Shown: positions 1-54,255 of the stretch, piece by piece
Position numbering within the stretch: the stretch's first letter is position 1
Layout: each line of letters starts with the position of its first letter
Source: Ctenosaura bakeri
Lineage: Eukaryota; Chordata; Lepidosauria; Squamata; Iguanidae
Assembly: GCA_948474755.1 (NCBI GenBank)
Contig: CAOLHI010004264.1
Location: 1-64,000 of the forward strand
Direction: 5' to 3'
Length of the DNA: 64,000 bases
The notes under the pieces: model-generated
Told to the model about the DNA's origin: nothing
Databases searched by the model: none
What the model saw: the letters and a program-made list of their open reading frames with translations, nothing else
Made by a program: the position numbers and the translations under genes

Positions 1-367
1 TGAGAAAGACCTCTGCAAGGATGGTGGCAGCAGGCCAGGCTCAGATGGAGGGGCTGCTTCTCCTGCCACCACTGTCCTGGGCTAACAAAGACCCCAGCAA
101 GGATGGAGGGATTGCCTCTCCTGCCACCACCGTCCTGGGCTGAGAAAGACCCCAGCAAGGATGGTGGCAGCAGGCCAGGCTCGGATGGAGAGGCTGCCTC
201 TCCTGCCACTCCCGCCCCCTGGGCTGAGAATGACCTCGGTGAGGGTGGTAGCAGCGGGCCAGGCTCAGACGGAGGGGCTGCCTCTCCTGCTGCTGCCACC
301 CAGGGCCGAGAATGACCCAGCGAGGGCAGCAGTGGTGGGCCAGGCTCGGGTAGAGGGGCTGCCTCCA
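1..367. repeat. Minisatellite, about 83-bp unit
   Basis: Units begin with TGAGAAAGACC-like sequence near 1, 83, 141, 225 and 308. Spacing is 82-84 bp except for one copy shortened by about 25 bp. The unit is GC-rich with GGCAGCAGGCCAGGCTC. The array continues past the left edge. It gives open frames on both strands, but these are repeat products, not genes. Confidence 0.8.
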
Positions 368-368
368 C

Positions 369-444
369 TTACTCAATTACTGTGTTGCAAAATGATGCAT
401 ATCTAAAAAACGTGTCACCAACACGAAAACTTTGGAAAGTTCTG
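369..444 (-). mobile_element. hAT-like MITE terminus (family of 8139 and 21265)
   Basis: Read on the minus strand it starts CAGAACTTTCCAAAGTTTTC and continues through GTGACACG. The same terminus is seen in the complete copies at 8139-8439 and 21265-21531. Only one end is present. Confidence 0.6.
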
Positions 445-1121
445 GGCTACAGGCTCTGAATACTGACCTCTCTGCTCCCACCAAATGCCACATAGCCAGG
501 CCAATTGGGAAACGAGGTTAGGATTCCAGAAGGCTATTGCCTGCCAAACCTGGGCTGTCTTCTCCCTAACCCTTACAATGCCAAGTGGGTGGGGTGGGAA
601 ACCAGAAGAGGGTCTTGAGGAGTTATATAGCCTGTTAATCCTTGCTTGCCTCTTCCTACCCTTCCAATGTTTCCTGGGGGAGCAGCAGGAGATCCCCCCT
701 GCCAGAGACTTATCCCAACACCACAAACTGTTTTCAAAAAACTGCAGAGTTTTCAACGATCTCTGGGAGTGGGAAGAAAAAACGGATTAAATTATTCATT
801 CCTCCTCACGGGAATGAATAATTGAACACAGCACATTCCTAGTTCAGGTATACATAAAAGACATATGGTTGTGGGTGAGATCCAGGTAGCGAAGTTAAAG
901 AGAATATAAATGCAGAATTATTAGCACTGACAACTTCATTCACCCATACAACGTAGTTTGTATCTTACTTTATACAACCCTCTTAGTAAAGTGGCTTTAC
1001 AGCCAGTGTTTCCCTTGAGGTTTCCCCACCTTCAGGTAAAGCAATAAAAAAAGTCCAATTTTCAATAAATAGGACCCAGGTCTATCTATTGCAGGCAAAA
1101 ACCAGAGAGTATCCTCTTTGC

Positions 1122-1216
1122 TGGCATAAAAGACTCACTTTCCCCCCAAAAAATACTGTTTGGAAATGGGGTGCGTCTTACACAGGGGTGTGTCTTATAC
1201 GTCAGCAAATACAGTG
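1122..1216. repeat. Unclassified repeat with GTCTTATAC motifs
   Basis: Contains the direct motifs GTGCGTCTTACAC and GTGTCTTATACG followed by AATACAG. It resembles dispersed reptile repeats of this kind. I cannot assign a class. Confidence 0.35.
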
Positions 1217-1294
1217 CCTTCAAGATGTATAAAGATTGGCCATGCACCAAACCTGTTGTGTTAACCAGCCTATGAATACAGGCAGCACACCATT

Positions 1295-1494
1295 GGCCAT
1301 TTCCGCACTACCTATTATAGTGCTGCTATTCCACTTTCAACCTCCTATGGAATCCTGGGGTTTGCAGTTCAGGGAGGGGCCCTAAGACTTCTCAGCCGGA
1401 GAGCTCTTGGGCCTCGGGAAACCACAAACCCCAGAATTCCACAGGATGTTGAAAGTGGAATAATAGCACTCTAACAGTACAGTGTGGAAAGGCC
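1295..1494. mobile_element. Fold-back MITE 1, 200 bp
   Basis: Starts GGCCATTTCCGCACTA and ends AGTGTGGAAAGGCC. It has the asymmetric centre with AGAGCTCTTGGGCC. No target duplication is evident. It ends 43 bp from the exon 10 donor. Confidence 0.85.
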
Positions 1495-1537
1495 CAGGAA
1501 CAGTTTCTTCGGAAAATACGCGGAGCTGGCTTCTCAC

Positions 1538-43835
<42,298 letters not shown>

Positions 43836-44544
43836 ATTTTTTTTGCCTTCCTACGATTCCACCAACAGTGGTAAAACGAACCTCTTTCTGAGTTGCATTT
43901 CCAACACTTTTGGAGATTTAATCATCTTTACTAGAACTAGATGGATCCTCCAGATGTGGTCAACACAGATGTGGTCAACACAAATACATGGGTAGGGACC
44001 CGCAGGGCTTAGGGCTGAATCCGGCCCTCCTGAGATCCAAATCCAGCCCTTCTGGCCTTCCACAAACCTGACACACCCATCACCCAGGACATGATTTTTT
44101 GGTGGCTCTTCAGTTGTCTCCCCCACTCCTATGGCTTGAAATGCCTCTTCCAAGGATCAATTAAGGCCACAGTAAGTGCTCTGAGCCATCGGAAACCCCC
44201 TGGACTCCACTTTTGCAACCTGGGAAGCCCCACATCAAGTCCCCCAAAGCCCCCTGTATCCTCCCCATTAAACATTTGGTGTTATTTGCATGTGCAAATC
44301 ACACCTCTGATATTTTACTGATGAGAACCAGGACACACGGAGCCCAGCAATATACAAATATTGTCAAAAGGTTGTGGCCAGGCAACACGAGGGAAGAGTT
44401 ATTAATGAGGCTACTAGTTTAAGAAACAAGAAACCCTGGTATTTAAGTATTGAGTTTAGGAAAGCCTGAAAAAAGAAAGAGAGAGAGGGAGAGAGAAAGG
44501 AAACATGCAAAATATTATTGGAAAGGGCAAAGCTGCTCTCCCTG

Positions 44545-44650
44545 GGTTACCTTGGGCACATCACACACTCTCAACCCAGAAAACTCCATGATAGGTTTGC
44601 TTTAGGATCACCATAAGTCAGAAACAACTTGAAGTCGCATAACAACACCA
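44545..44650 (+). mobile_element. Sauria-type SINE 3' half
   Basis: 'CACACACTCTCAACCCAG' and CACCATAAGTCAGAAACAAC, then TTGAAGTCGCATAACAACA. MITE 26 starts immediately after it. Confidence 0.72.
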
Positions 44651-44651
44651 A

Positions 44652-44831
44652 GGCCATTTCCGCACTACAGTCTAATAGTGCGATGATTCCACCTTCAACC
44701 TCCTATGGAATCCTGGGGTTTGTAGTTTCGGGAGGGGCCACCTGGCCCCTCCCAAAACTACAAACCCCAAGATTCCATAGAAGGTTGAAAGTGGAATCAT
44801 TGCACTATAAGACTGTAGTGCGCAAATGACC
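44652..44831. mobile_element. Fold-back MITE 26, 180-bp palindrome, CAA duplication
   Basis: Both arms share GTAGTTT (others have GCAGTTT) and CACTACAGTCT. CAA on both sides. Confidence 0.9.
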
Positions 44832-45144
44832 CAATACAGCAACAACAACATAATACAGAAACACAACGCCAGAGAATAATGCATTACCGTATTAAATGTG
44901 TTGCTTCTGTGATAATCACATTCCTATCACCTTTATTTTTTAAAAATAATATGGAGTTGCAACCGGTTGCTCCCGTATCAGTGGGGTAGCGAATCTATTC
45001 CAGGTTTTCATCTTGACTTTGAAGGAATTACCTAAGATGCAGAATTATAAACCCAAACGAGGTCCAGCACTTGGAAAACTCCTTTAATGTTTGGACTAAA
45101 ACCTGGAACAGATTGGCTATCCCAGTGACATGGAAGCCATCAGT

Positions 45145-45395
45145 CACCATTAATAACTGATAACACTGTTTCTTTATTTGATGTAACAAGTAACTTGTCT
45201 TGTTATTCCCAAAACCTTGTTTGAGTATTTTGAGTATTCTTAAGGGTACTTCCTAAAAACTTTTAAGAAGTAATTTAAGAGAGTCTCACTAGTAATGTCT
45301 AATGTAACTAGCTACTCTTAATAACCAGCAATATTAATGAATTATTATTAAGAGCAACCAATTACTTTTGAACAGTAACTTTCTAAGCTTTGCCC
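45145..45395. repeat. TAACT-rich dispersed repeat, copy 2
   Basis: AACAAGTAACTTGTCTTGTT and ACTAGCTACTCTTAATAACC; diverged relative of 12549 and 58475. Confidence 0.4.
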
Positions 45396-45673
45396 GTGAG
45401 TCGCATGCAAGAGTATAATCTGCAACCTGGTGCATATGGTTGTATCTGCGGGAGGGGGAAAAAAAGAAGCTGGACCAAAATTGCCCTAGATGGCCAGTTC
45501 AAAGTTCATTATCTACTGACCCACAAAGTTTAAAGGAGAGAAATCTCTTTTAAGTGTCTGGCCCACAACCAAACTAGTGATTACTTTAAAAATAGAAATA
45601 TAATAGGGGCCCAGGGCCCTGTTCCTAGCTCCTTATATAGACTTCTCACTGGAGCAAGGAGAAAGCAGAAGAT

Positions 45674-46213
45674 GGATCTGGAAGTTATCTAGGGCTGCAA
45701 ACTCCTCCCAACAGCACCCATTTCAGTAGCGAGCAAACACATCCTTTTCTAGACCCGTCTGGAGATGCCAGAGATTGCATGTGGGACCTTCTGCAATGCA
45801 AAGCAAATCCCAGCCACTGAACTATGGTCCTTCTTCCCCAATAGGGTTGCTGTGAGGATAAAGGGTGCATAACAGAAGAAAGCCAGATATACAACCATAA
45901 GTTAATTATAGGAAAAGTTGGGATATAAATGTAGGAAATAAATAAGCTGATATCCTATTCTAGTGTTGTCTACACTCGCGCTACTCAAAGTGGGGATCCC
46001 TGGGCAGATGCCAGTCTGTGAGACATCAGCTTCCAGGCTGCAGAGAGGAAAAAAAAAAGAAAACTGTTGCAAACGATGGGCACAAATATGGTACCCGTCC
46101 CTTGGCACGTTAAAGGGGAAAAAAACCTGCCAGTCCTCCATATTAGATAGGCTTAGAAGACTGGTCCACACCAATTCCTTGCAGCTCTCTGGGACGTCAG
46201 GAAAGTCTTTCTC
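45674..46213. repeat. 520-bp repeated segment, copy B (empty site)
   Basis: Collinear with copy A throughout, roughly 85-90% by eye, and uninterrupted at GCAGCTCTCTGGGAC where copy A carries the CR1. Confidence 0.8.
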
Positions 46214-46425
46214 TCCCATTGTTTGGAGAAGCTGGGTACAGAACTAGGAAAATTCTGTATGACAACTGGACCTCTATCAATGGGTTTCGTGCCAGGAGAA
46301 ACCGCAGCTCCTGTGCTAGGTAAATCAAGATGAACTTTGCCAAACCTGAGCAGCCAGATTTAAAAAGCTGGAGTTCTTGCACAAACTAAATCAAGATGAG
46401 CTTTGCTGAATGTGAGCAAATCTAT

Positions 46426-46618
46426 GGCCATTTCCGCACTACAGTGTTATAGTGCTGTTATTCCACTTTCAAGATCTTTGGGGAATTCTGGGGTTTGTTG
46501 CGTCCTGGGGCCAAAGAGCTCTCTGGCTAAAGGCCCCTCCTAAAACTGAAACCCCAGCATTCCATAGGGTGTTGAAAATGGAATAATAGCACTATAACAG
46601 CGTAGTGTGGAAATGTCC
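46426..46618. mobile_element. Fold-back MITE 27
   Basis: 193 bp asymmetric type. Flanks TAT and TAA. Confidence 0.85.
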
Positions 46619-47114
46619 TAAGACTTGCTTTGTCCATCCTTGGCTGTCGGCACAAGGAACAGGGGAACAGGGATTATTCCAGCAACTATGAGCGAAGAAC
46701 TTCACATTTCTGTCTACGGGACTGAGCGCTTTTTCACAACCCATATAAGCACTTGCCCTCTAAATATCTTACCACAACAGCTGGAAGAAAAAGATAATGA
46801 GGTTTGATGATGCTTAAGGACGAGACTATGTTGGATTAATGTTCATCATGAATTAATGTTCTGGTGTGCTGAGAAGCTGTAATGAAGATTGAATGCAAGA
46901 CGCGCTGTCTGCTGTTCTCAGATTGCTGCGGCTGATCAACCCCACAGCTGTGGAGCTTTCTAAGAGTATAGAAATGCTGGATCAGTGGGGGGGAGAAAAC
47001 CCATCTTAGCTCAGTTTACCATTTCCAACATGGGAGAGCCAAATACTTAGGTTTATTCCTAAACAGGGCAAGCCTAGGCAGCTGTGTAGGGGCAGCCATG
47101 ATTCTCCTCACATA

Positions 47115-47607
47115 AAATCATAGAATCATGGAGTTGGAGGAGACCCCAGGGGCCATCCAGTCCAACCCCATTCTGCCAGGCAGGAATACATAATCAAAGC
47201 CCTCCCTTTGACAGATGGCCATCCAGCCTCTGGTAAAAACCTCCAAAGAAGGAGATTCTACCACACTCCATAGAGGCAGCAGATTCCACTGCTGGACAGC
47301 TCAGACCGTCAGGAAGTTCTTCCTGAGGTTCAGGTGGAATCTCTTCTCCTGTAGCTTGAATCCATTGCTCCGCGTCCTAGTTTCTGGAGCAGCAAAAAAC
47401 CAAGCTTGCTCCATCTTCAACGTGACATCCCTTCAAATTTTCAAACATGGCTATCATGTCCCCTCTTAACCTTTTCTTCTGCAGACTAAACACACCCAGC
47501 TCCCTAAACCGTTCCTCATAGGGCTTCATGGCTTCCAGACCCTCCCCCATTTTGTTTGCCCTCCTCTGGACACATTCCAGCTTGTCGATATCTTTCTTGA
47601 AATGAGG
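47115..47607 (-). mobile_element. CR1 LINE
   Basis: 493 bp, 5'-truncated, with frameshifts; 3' end at the left (AAATCATAGAATCATGGAG). Confidence 0.9.
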
Positions 47608-47780
47608 TGAGTATGGCCAAGTCCTGTGAGGCTTTTGGATTGGGAAGTCAGGTGGAGTAGTGAGGGAAAGAGGAGCCCAGCTTCCATATTTTGGGGGCAG
47701 TTTGTAATTTTTAAAAGTTTTCCAGCTGTATTTTGATTTTTTTTTTCTTATTGGGGGGGCTGAGGGCTTTAAAAGTCTTT

Positions 47781-47870
47781 GAGGCCCCTCCCTAAACTGC
47801 AAACCCAGGGATTCCATAGGATGTTGAAAGTGGAATAATAGCACTACAACAGTCTAGTGTGGAAATGGCC
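47781..47870. mobile_element. Fold-back MITE 28, right arm only
   Basis: From GAGGCCCCTCCCTAAACTG to GTGGAAATGGCC. Confidence 0.84.
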
Positions 47871-48895
47871 ACAGTCTTCTGCAGCATTCTGCTTTGATAA
47901 AAACAGCTTGGCTTCTGTCCGGCCAGCGTGAACTAATCCAAGTCTGGAACTTCCAAATCAAACACGGCTCATCTTCTTCACAAGCATTCCACCAGGGTTC
48001 TCTTTCCATCTAGGAAACTCAGCTTTCATGCAACTTCCCCAGTCAAAACTCTGCCATATCCAAGTTGCCCGGTCTCACGAGGGTCTCTGTGCACAACCAC
48101 AATTGCTCTCTCGGGAACAAGGAGAGCAACTTTGCTCAACCACAACAGCTAGACAGTTCAGATCTGTGGTGCTGCAAGCCAATCTCAAAGGAGCCTTAGC
48201 TCAAATGTTTTATAAGCGGAGTGACATACAGACCTCTTTTGTTCAGATTTGGAGTGATCTCATACGCTTGGGGCCAATTTTGTCTGACCATCCTGTGTAT
48301 TTCAATGCTTTTCATCACAAGGAGAACTTCTCATAAATTACAGGGACATGAAGCCGGTTTGTGGTGATATTCCAAGCTCACATTTTAATACCAATCCGCC
48401 TAAGCTGCACACCCCAAACCAAATTGCAAAGACAAAAAACATTTACCTATGGGAAATGGCGCTTTTGTCAATTTTTCAGCAGAGCTCCCCAGGCAGAAAA
48501 AGAAATGTTTGCATTTTGGCAGGCAGGCAGGCACACGTATGTCAGCAAACCTCCCCCACCACCAAAAAAAAAATGCATGACATTAAGCAACAGTGCTTGC
48601 CCAAAACATATTTATTTCAACACATCTCTGTGTGGCCTTTAGAAAAACACTGACTGACTGACATGGAAAAAGAAACATGCCTGAAGCTGGAAAAGCAAGA
48701 AACCCAAATTGACAATCACTCATCTCTAACTACCTTGGCTTTTAAAAATTATTTCTCTCTAAGGGTTCCTAAGAGCAAATTATCAAAAGGTTGCAGTATT
48801 TGTTGCTGTTGTTTTTTTAAAAACATCATTCCCAACGATGTTTCTACTGTCCTGGACTATTACCTGGCAATTCCCAGCATCAGCTGCAACACTTT

Positions 48896-49224
48896 GGCCT
48901 TTTCCGCAGGATGATGTTCTTGTGCATCATCCCATCACAATCCCAGCAGCGTGTCTGCCAGGATGGGAGCGTGTTTCCAACGTTCCTGTCTGCATGTGAG
49001 CGGCTGCCTGTGGAAGGGAGCATGAAGGACATGCTCCGTCCTTCTGCACCGCAGCCAGCCTTCTTCCCATGCTGCAGTGGGAGAGGTAGCGCCTAGTTTG
49101 TGTTTCCGGTCCTTCTGCATGGCCGGCTGCAACGGAAGCCTCGCACGATCGGGGGCCACTGCCGAAGTTTCTCCATCAATGATATCACCCACAATTGCGC
49201 TGGCTGGCGACGCAAGAAGGGCAG
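48896..49224. mobile_element. Larger MITE, relative of 20814, right end uncertain
   Basis: GGCCTTTTCCGCAGGATGAT at the left, then GGGAGCATGAAGGACATG and CACCGCAGCCAGCCTTCTTC shared with 20814-21220. The right terminus is decayed. Confidence 0.55.
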
Positions 49225-49559
49225 TGTTACCACGGTTCTGTCATGCTGGTGAGAGCACTAGATATCTCTTCATATCAAACTTATTTGGCCTTCATTTGAC
49301 CTTTCTCTGCCACCCTGCTCCACGTGTTTGCAAGGGCCACCGGACAAGCACGTAAACAGGCGCAGCCGGTAATGGTTGGACATTCCAATCCCCATTTAGG
49401 CAGGCAGATTAATGCCTCTCCGTTGCTTCAGGGACCATCTTCTTGTAGACACACCTTGCTTAAGCGCGACTTTACACAAAAACGCTCGGCTGGGAGCCGG
49501 CACTCTCTTTATGCTGAGCCATTTGCATACTGGCCATACTATTGTCATCCAGTGCTAAG

Positions 49560-50310
49560 CTCATCATGTAAAACCTGACCTTTTCCAACGCTTTTGTCCC
49601 GCTCAAAATTTCCTTTGTTCTCACTGAGCATGGCATGGCCTGTAGGCACAATCCATCCTATAAAAAGTCCCCAATTCCAAGTCCCCCTTGGATCGCCCTG
49701 GACTTCCATCTAACCTTGCAGCCGCTCTGTCCAATGAAGTTTTCCCCTCAGTTCCCAATAACTGTGCCTGCACTGTGTCTGCACAGTTCGGATCGCTCCT
49801 GAATTCCATCCAGCCTTGCTGCCACTCTATTTGGTGAGCCGTCCCCTCAGTTCCAGCAACTGAGTCCGCTCAACCCCAGAACACTCCGGACGGCTATCCT
49901 GCCTTGCTGTCAGTTTGTCCAGCGAGTCGCCCCCTCAGCAAACCGCACTGAGCTTCCTTCCCTGCAACTCTCCGTTCTGTCCAGGACTACAAGAAAAGGT
50001 GTTGTATCACCCACTTCCCCTGAAAACTCTTATTTCTAATTTCTAGGTAGCTGTGTGCTTGTGATGTCTTTTTCTGTTGTTCATCCTTTAATAAAGCTAT
50101 CACCATTTTTACTATTTCAAAACTGTCTAACTGCTCTTCTGACCTGACGCTGTATACATAGGGTTAAAGGATCCCAGCTAAAGTTACCCTGCCTCTCGTT
50201 AGCTTAAGAGAGTGCTCAAGTTAATTTCCTCATCTTGTGTTTTTGTTTGGTTATTTGGGCATCCCTCCCGGGACCCCCACAATACAGGGTAACAGCAGGA
50301 CAAGTGTCAT
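49560..50310 (+). mobile_element. Possible solo LTR with internal 99-bp repeats
   Basis: A TATAAAA box at 49659 and an AATAAA signal at 50090 bracket three imperfect 99-bp repeats starting at 49690, 49790 and 49888 (GGATCGCC-type starts, CCCCTCAGTT cores). The 3' side reads CCCGGGACCCCCACAATACA, as in retroviral LTR ends. Both outer ends and the target duplication are unconfirmed. Confidence 0.4.
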
Positions 50311-50683
50311 TACAGTCCCACTCCTCTTGCCTCCCCATGCTGGGATGCCGTCATCATACAGAAAGGGCTTTTATTTCCACTTTCAAATGGTTTTCTTCTT
50401 CACTCCAAAACCTATTGGAACAATATGTCCTCTTCTCTTTTCCTTCTCTTGATTTTTATTTTTAGAGTCACAGTGCTATAGTGCGTGCGTAAAAGGAGAT
50501 TTCTGCACTATTAATCTAAATTTTAAAAAAAAATCAGAGAGGAGAATATTTGCCCTTCAAACCGTGGGATCACCTCACTAGACCATGGTCCTGTTTCAAA
50601 AAAACTTTGGAGAGCCTTACTGCGGATCTAAGAAGTCACTTGAAACAGCCCCCTCCCCAAAATCATAGAATAAGTGGACACAT

Positions 50684-50823
50684 GCTATTTCCGCATGAGA
50701 AATTATAGTTATAGTGCTATTATTCCACTTTCAACATCCTATGGAATCCTGGATCTTGCAGTTTAGGGAGGGGCCTTTGAAAGTGGAATAATTGCACTAT
50801 AACCATCTCGTGCGGAAATGACC
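50684..50823. mobile_element. Fold-back MITE 29, internally deleted
   Basis: 140 bp; the right inner arm is missing after GGGGCCTTTGAAAGTGG. It has the GCATGAGA-type outer end on the left and TCTCGTGC on the right. Confidence 0.82.
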
Positions 50824-50924
50824 ACAGAGGCAATAACAACAGGCAAAAACTGGCAAACCCCAAGATGCTGCCTTTCCAGACCTCACGCTTCTTAAGCAGC
50901 AAACTTTAAATCTTGCATACTTTT

Positions 50925-51165
50925 GGATACTAGGAGTAGTGGTCACAACTAGATTTACTCTGGCTATTTGCAACAAGGCCAGAAACCAATTTTTAGTTAC
51001 ATGTAATTTAGGATAATTTATTTTCATCTGGTCTACTTGATTGTTTATGGTTTTTATTTTGTACAGTAGGATATTGTTTTGTGAATTTGTTTGGCGTTGC
51101 TTTTGGTGTGGTATGTGTTTCTCTTCTGTAGTTATTATTTTAATAAAATAAAATAAACCTCATGC
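50925..51165 (+). mobile_element. Possible L1 3' region
   Basis: T/GT-rich segment with an AATAAAATAAAATAAA end; shares a GCCAGAAACCAATTTTTAG block with 14600-14780. Confidence 0.35.
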
Positions 51166-51432
51166 TTCTTTAAACCAGTCTGGAAAGAGCCCTAAATCGG
51201 CTTATTTGGGACACTGTCCTCTTCTTCACCTTAGTTATAGAATTTAGAAACATTTTTATTTTCTTTTTTTTTTCCATTTGAACAATTTATTAGCACGCCT
51301 GTTTTTACCAAGTTTAGAAAAAGAATCCCAGGATTTTTCCTCCTGTGTGTTTTCGCCTAGCTTCCACAAGGAAGCTCGGAAAAATTTAGATGCATTTTTA
51401 AACTACGACTCCAATAATCCTTCAGCCAACAA

Positions 51433-51450
51433 AGAGAGAGAGAGAGAGAG
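51433..51450. repeat. (GA)n microsatellite
   Basis: Nine units. Confidence 0.85.
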
Positions 51451-52014
51451 ATGCAGAGAGAATTTTCTAACCTTGGGTTATTTTTATTAGCCTAAGGAGC
51501 AGACTTGAAAAGAAGAACCCTGGTGGGCCTTGTAAACAGAGAAGAACAGACAAACCTCAGTTACCGGTTCTGCAGCGAAGATAATATTTGCCCAGAAAGT
51601 GAGCCTGTTTGTCAGACCCTGGATTCCTCCAGCTGTATTGAGGAGGCGGAGGGAGAAAGGGTTAGAAAAGGGAGGTGGCAGGAAACCCATCCATGAGGCT
51701 TTGACTTCAAAAGGCAGCTCTGTGCAGATGGACAGAACAGATTGTTGACAATCGTGTTCAGGAGTTAACCGCAAACATTTACAGCACAAAGCAACATGTT
51801 GCTAAGACCACAGAAGTTTATCTGCACGCAGCCGCCGGAGCCAAGAATGTCCGTCCCTTTTCCTGCCCCCCTTCCAGAGTGCCAGAGCAAAGGCGCATGG
51901 AGGGTGGAAATTCAGCATTGCAAGCGTGCAGCCAGGAACTGTATTTTCTAATCGTGCAGGCAGAGAATTTTTAAAGTCCCTTTTCCACCAATACAAAACA
52001 AACACCTGTGACTT

Positions 52015-52360
52015 AGAATCAAAGAGCTAGGAGGGACCCCAAGGGCCATCCAGTCCAACCCCATGGTGCCATGCCGGAATACACCATCAGAGCACTCCCG
52101 ACAGATGGCCATCCAGACTCTGTTTAAAAATCTCCAAAGAAAGAGACTCCACCACACTCCTGGGCAATGCATTCTACTGTCAAACTGCTCTTACTGTCAG
52201 GAAGTTCTTCCTCATGTTTGGACGGAATGCCTTTTGCTGATGTTTGAAGCCATTGCTCCGCGGCCTAGTCCCCAGAGCAGCAGAAAATAAACTTGCTCCG
52301 ATTTCCACATGACATCCCTTAAAATATTTAAACACAGGTATCATGTCACCTCTTAACCTT
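52015..52360 (-). mobile_element. CR1 LINE, interrupted by MITE 30
   Basis: 346 bp with its 3' end at the left. It stops at CTCTTAACCTT, where the MITE begins, and no CR1 sequence resumes beyond it. Confidence 0.85.
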
Positions 52361-52589
52361 GGCCATTTCCGCACAAGACACTTACGGCGCTATTATTCCA
52401 CTTTCAACATCCTATGGAATCCTGGGGTTTGCAGTTTCGGGAGGGGCCGGCTGGTTTGTAGTCCAGGGAAGGGCATTTAGACTTCTCAGTCAGAGAGCTC
52501 TTTGGCCTCAGGAAACTACAAACCTCAGAATTCCACATGTTGTTGAAAATGGGATGATAGCAGTATAACAGTGTAGTGAGGAAATGGCC
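52361..52589. mobile_element. Fold-back MITE 30, composite of two subfamilies
   Basis: The left arm is the palindromic type (TTTCGGGAGGGGCCGGCTGG). It is joined to an asymmetric-type right half (GTCAGAGAGCTCTTTGGCC), giving 229 bp. Confidence 0.83.
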
Positions 52590-53015
52590 CATGATACCAA
52601 TCTATACCCTCTTCTCAGATCTATTTGCATGCATAGCAACCAGCTCACATCCCAGTAAAAAGCAGAATAATGGGTGCAGGTCTTTCTCCCCGGGCACAGA
52701 AGCAAGCCGCCAAGAATGACCATCAGTGTACAAAGGCAAACAATGCCCAGGGCACCTTTTGCATACATACTTCCACAAGGTGGGGGACATTTTGCTATTA
52801 AGTTGGGAGAACTGCATGATTCCCACTGCAACATACCATCTATGGCCAGACAAACGCTGAATCAATAGGATTTTTTTCTCCAAATGACTGTTTATACTCC
52901 AAATTGGAACAAAGGAAAAGGTCAGCTGAGGAAAAAGGGAGGGGGAAATACAAGTTACACCCAACCTCACTTCCTCTATCTATTTGAAGGCTTAATCTGG
53001 CCACAGGGACAGGGA

Positions 53016-53105
53016 GGAACCATCTCTCAGTGGCAGAGCATGTGTTTTTCAGCCTGAAGGTTTCAAATTGAATCACCGACATTTCCAGTTAGAAGGATCT
53101 AGTCC
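53016..53105 (+). mobile_element. Old tRNA-related SINE fragment
   Basis: CATCTCTCAGTGGCAGAGCA (A-box-like), AAGGTTTCAAATTGAATCAC (B-box-like), then CATTTCCAGTTAGAAGGATC. Confidence 0.55.
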
Positions 53106-53542
53106 TGGGCAATGAGAAAGACCCTCCTTTACTTGAAATTTTGGAAAGGTGCTGCCAATCAGAGTAAATGAGGGGTGAGGATTTCCCTTTCCAGCTTGGG
53201 GGCTGGACACCAATTTGGTAAGGGTTGGGGGCCAAAGTCCCAAGGTGGGGCCCCAATCACATGGGTGTGACCAGATATAATTCTTATTAACAGAGATCTC
53301 CCCCGACCAAGCATACAAAGCACACTTCATGCATCCATGCAGGATTAAGTGCCTGTTCTACAGCATCCAAAAGTGCCAAACACAACTCAGTTCCACACAA
53401 CAGGTTCTTGGGTGTTTAAGCAGCCTGTATGCTCTTATCTCTGATCGGAGATAAAAGCAGACAAATCTTGTGTGTCAGATGGGGAACCCCGCCAGATTCA
53501 GTTTGGCCACAGGTTACACATCCTTGGAGCAGACAATACTGA

Positions 53543-53656
53543 CGCCATTTCCGCACTAGCGTGTTATAGAGCGATGATTCCACTTTCAACATCCTCTGGA
53601 ATCCTGGGGTTTGCAGTTTCGGGAGGGGCCGGCCAGACGCTAGTGCAGAAATGGCC
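53543..53656. mobile_element. Fold-back MITE 31, right arm deleted, TGA duplication
   Basis: 114 bp: full left arm through GGGGCCGGCC joined to AGACGCTAGTGCAGAAATGG. TGA on both sides. Confidence 0.87.
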
Positions 53657-53996
53657 TGAGATAGATGACCAAACAGACTGGCCTACTATTAAGAAGGTTT
53701 TTAGACTTCTCCAGTCCAGAGCAGCTTCTATGTCTTGCCTGTTCCCCCACCTGCTTCTCCACCATCAATAAACCTCAAAAGGACATAAACAATTATTCCT
53801 TCCCCCTTTCCTTCTTTACAATCAAACAGGATGTGTTCAGTTGACGCTGGACTATCTGGTTTTGGCCAGAAGGAAAAGCGTCTCCATCACCCTGGGATTC
53901 AACAGAGGCAACAGCAGACATTACGGCACGTAAATCTGTCATTGAGGTTTCCCCTGCCTGGGCACTAAATATAGACCTGACATCAAAATAGATACA

Positions 53997-54025
53997 GAGA
54001 AAGAGAAAGAGAGAGAGGGAGGGAG
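53997..54025. repeat. GA-rich microsatellite
   Basis: Irregular (GA)n/(GAGG)n. Confidence 0.7.
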
Positions 54026-54255
54026 AAGAATTTTCTGTACAAAAAAGAACAGTTTGTTGTGCTATTTTTTCCCCAAAAATTCTGGAAATCAAGAGACAGT
54101 GCAAATTGGAGTTGCAGTCTAGAGAAGGAATTTTGTCCAGGCTGTGTTGTAGCCCCAGCCAGGACTCATTGTCCTGCACTTGGCAATAGCAGATGCCCTT
54201 TGAGGGTAACGGGGTTTTAAGGGGGCAAAATGAGAGCATTGACCCCAAATAAGAA

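Larger units (their letters stand above)
1..1537 (-). other. PTPN6: PTPN6 intron 10, partial
   Basis: Contains an 83-bp minisatellite at the edge, a hAT-like terminus at 369-444, a low-complexity repeat near 1122-1216 and a fold-back MITE at 1295-1494. I see nothing recognisable in 445-1120. The next exon (WPD loop) is not present. Confidence 0.8.

Noticed and set aside
1..367. CRISPR-like regular repeats
   Set aside because: The units are contiguous, imperfect 83-bp minisatellite copies without unique spacers, in a vertebrate intron.
1..1537. Exons for the WPD loop and catalytic HCSAGIGRTG
   Set aside because: I looked for them on the minus strand left of exon 10. No such coding sequence is present, so they lie outside the window.
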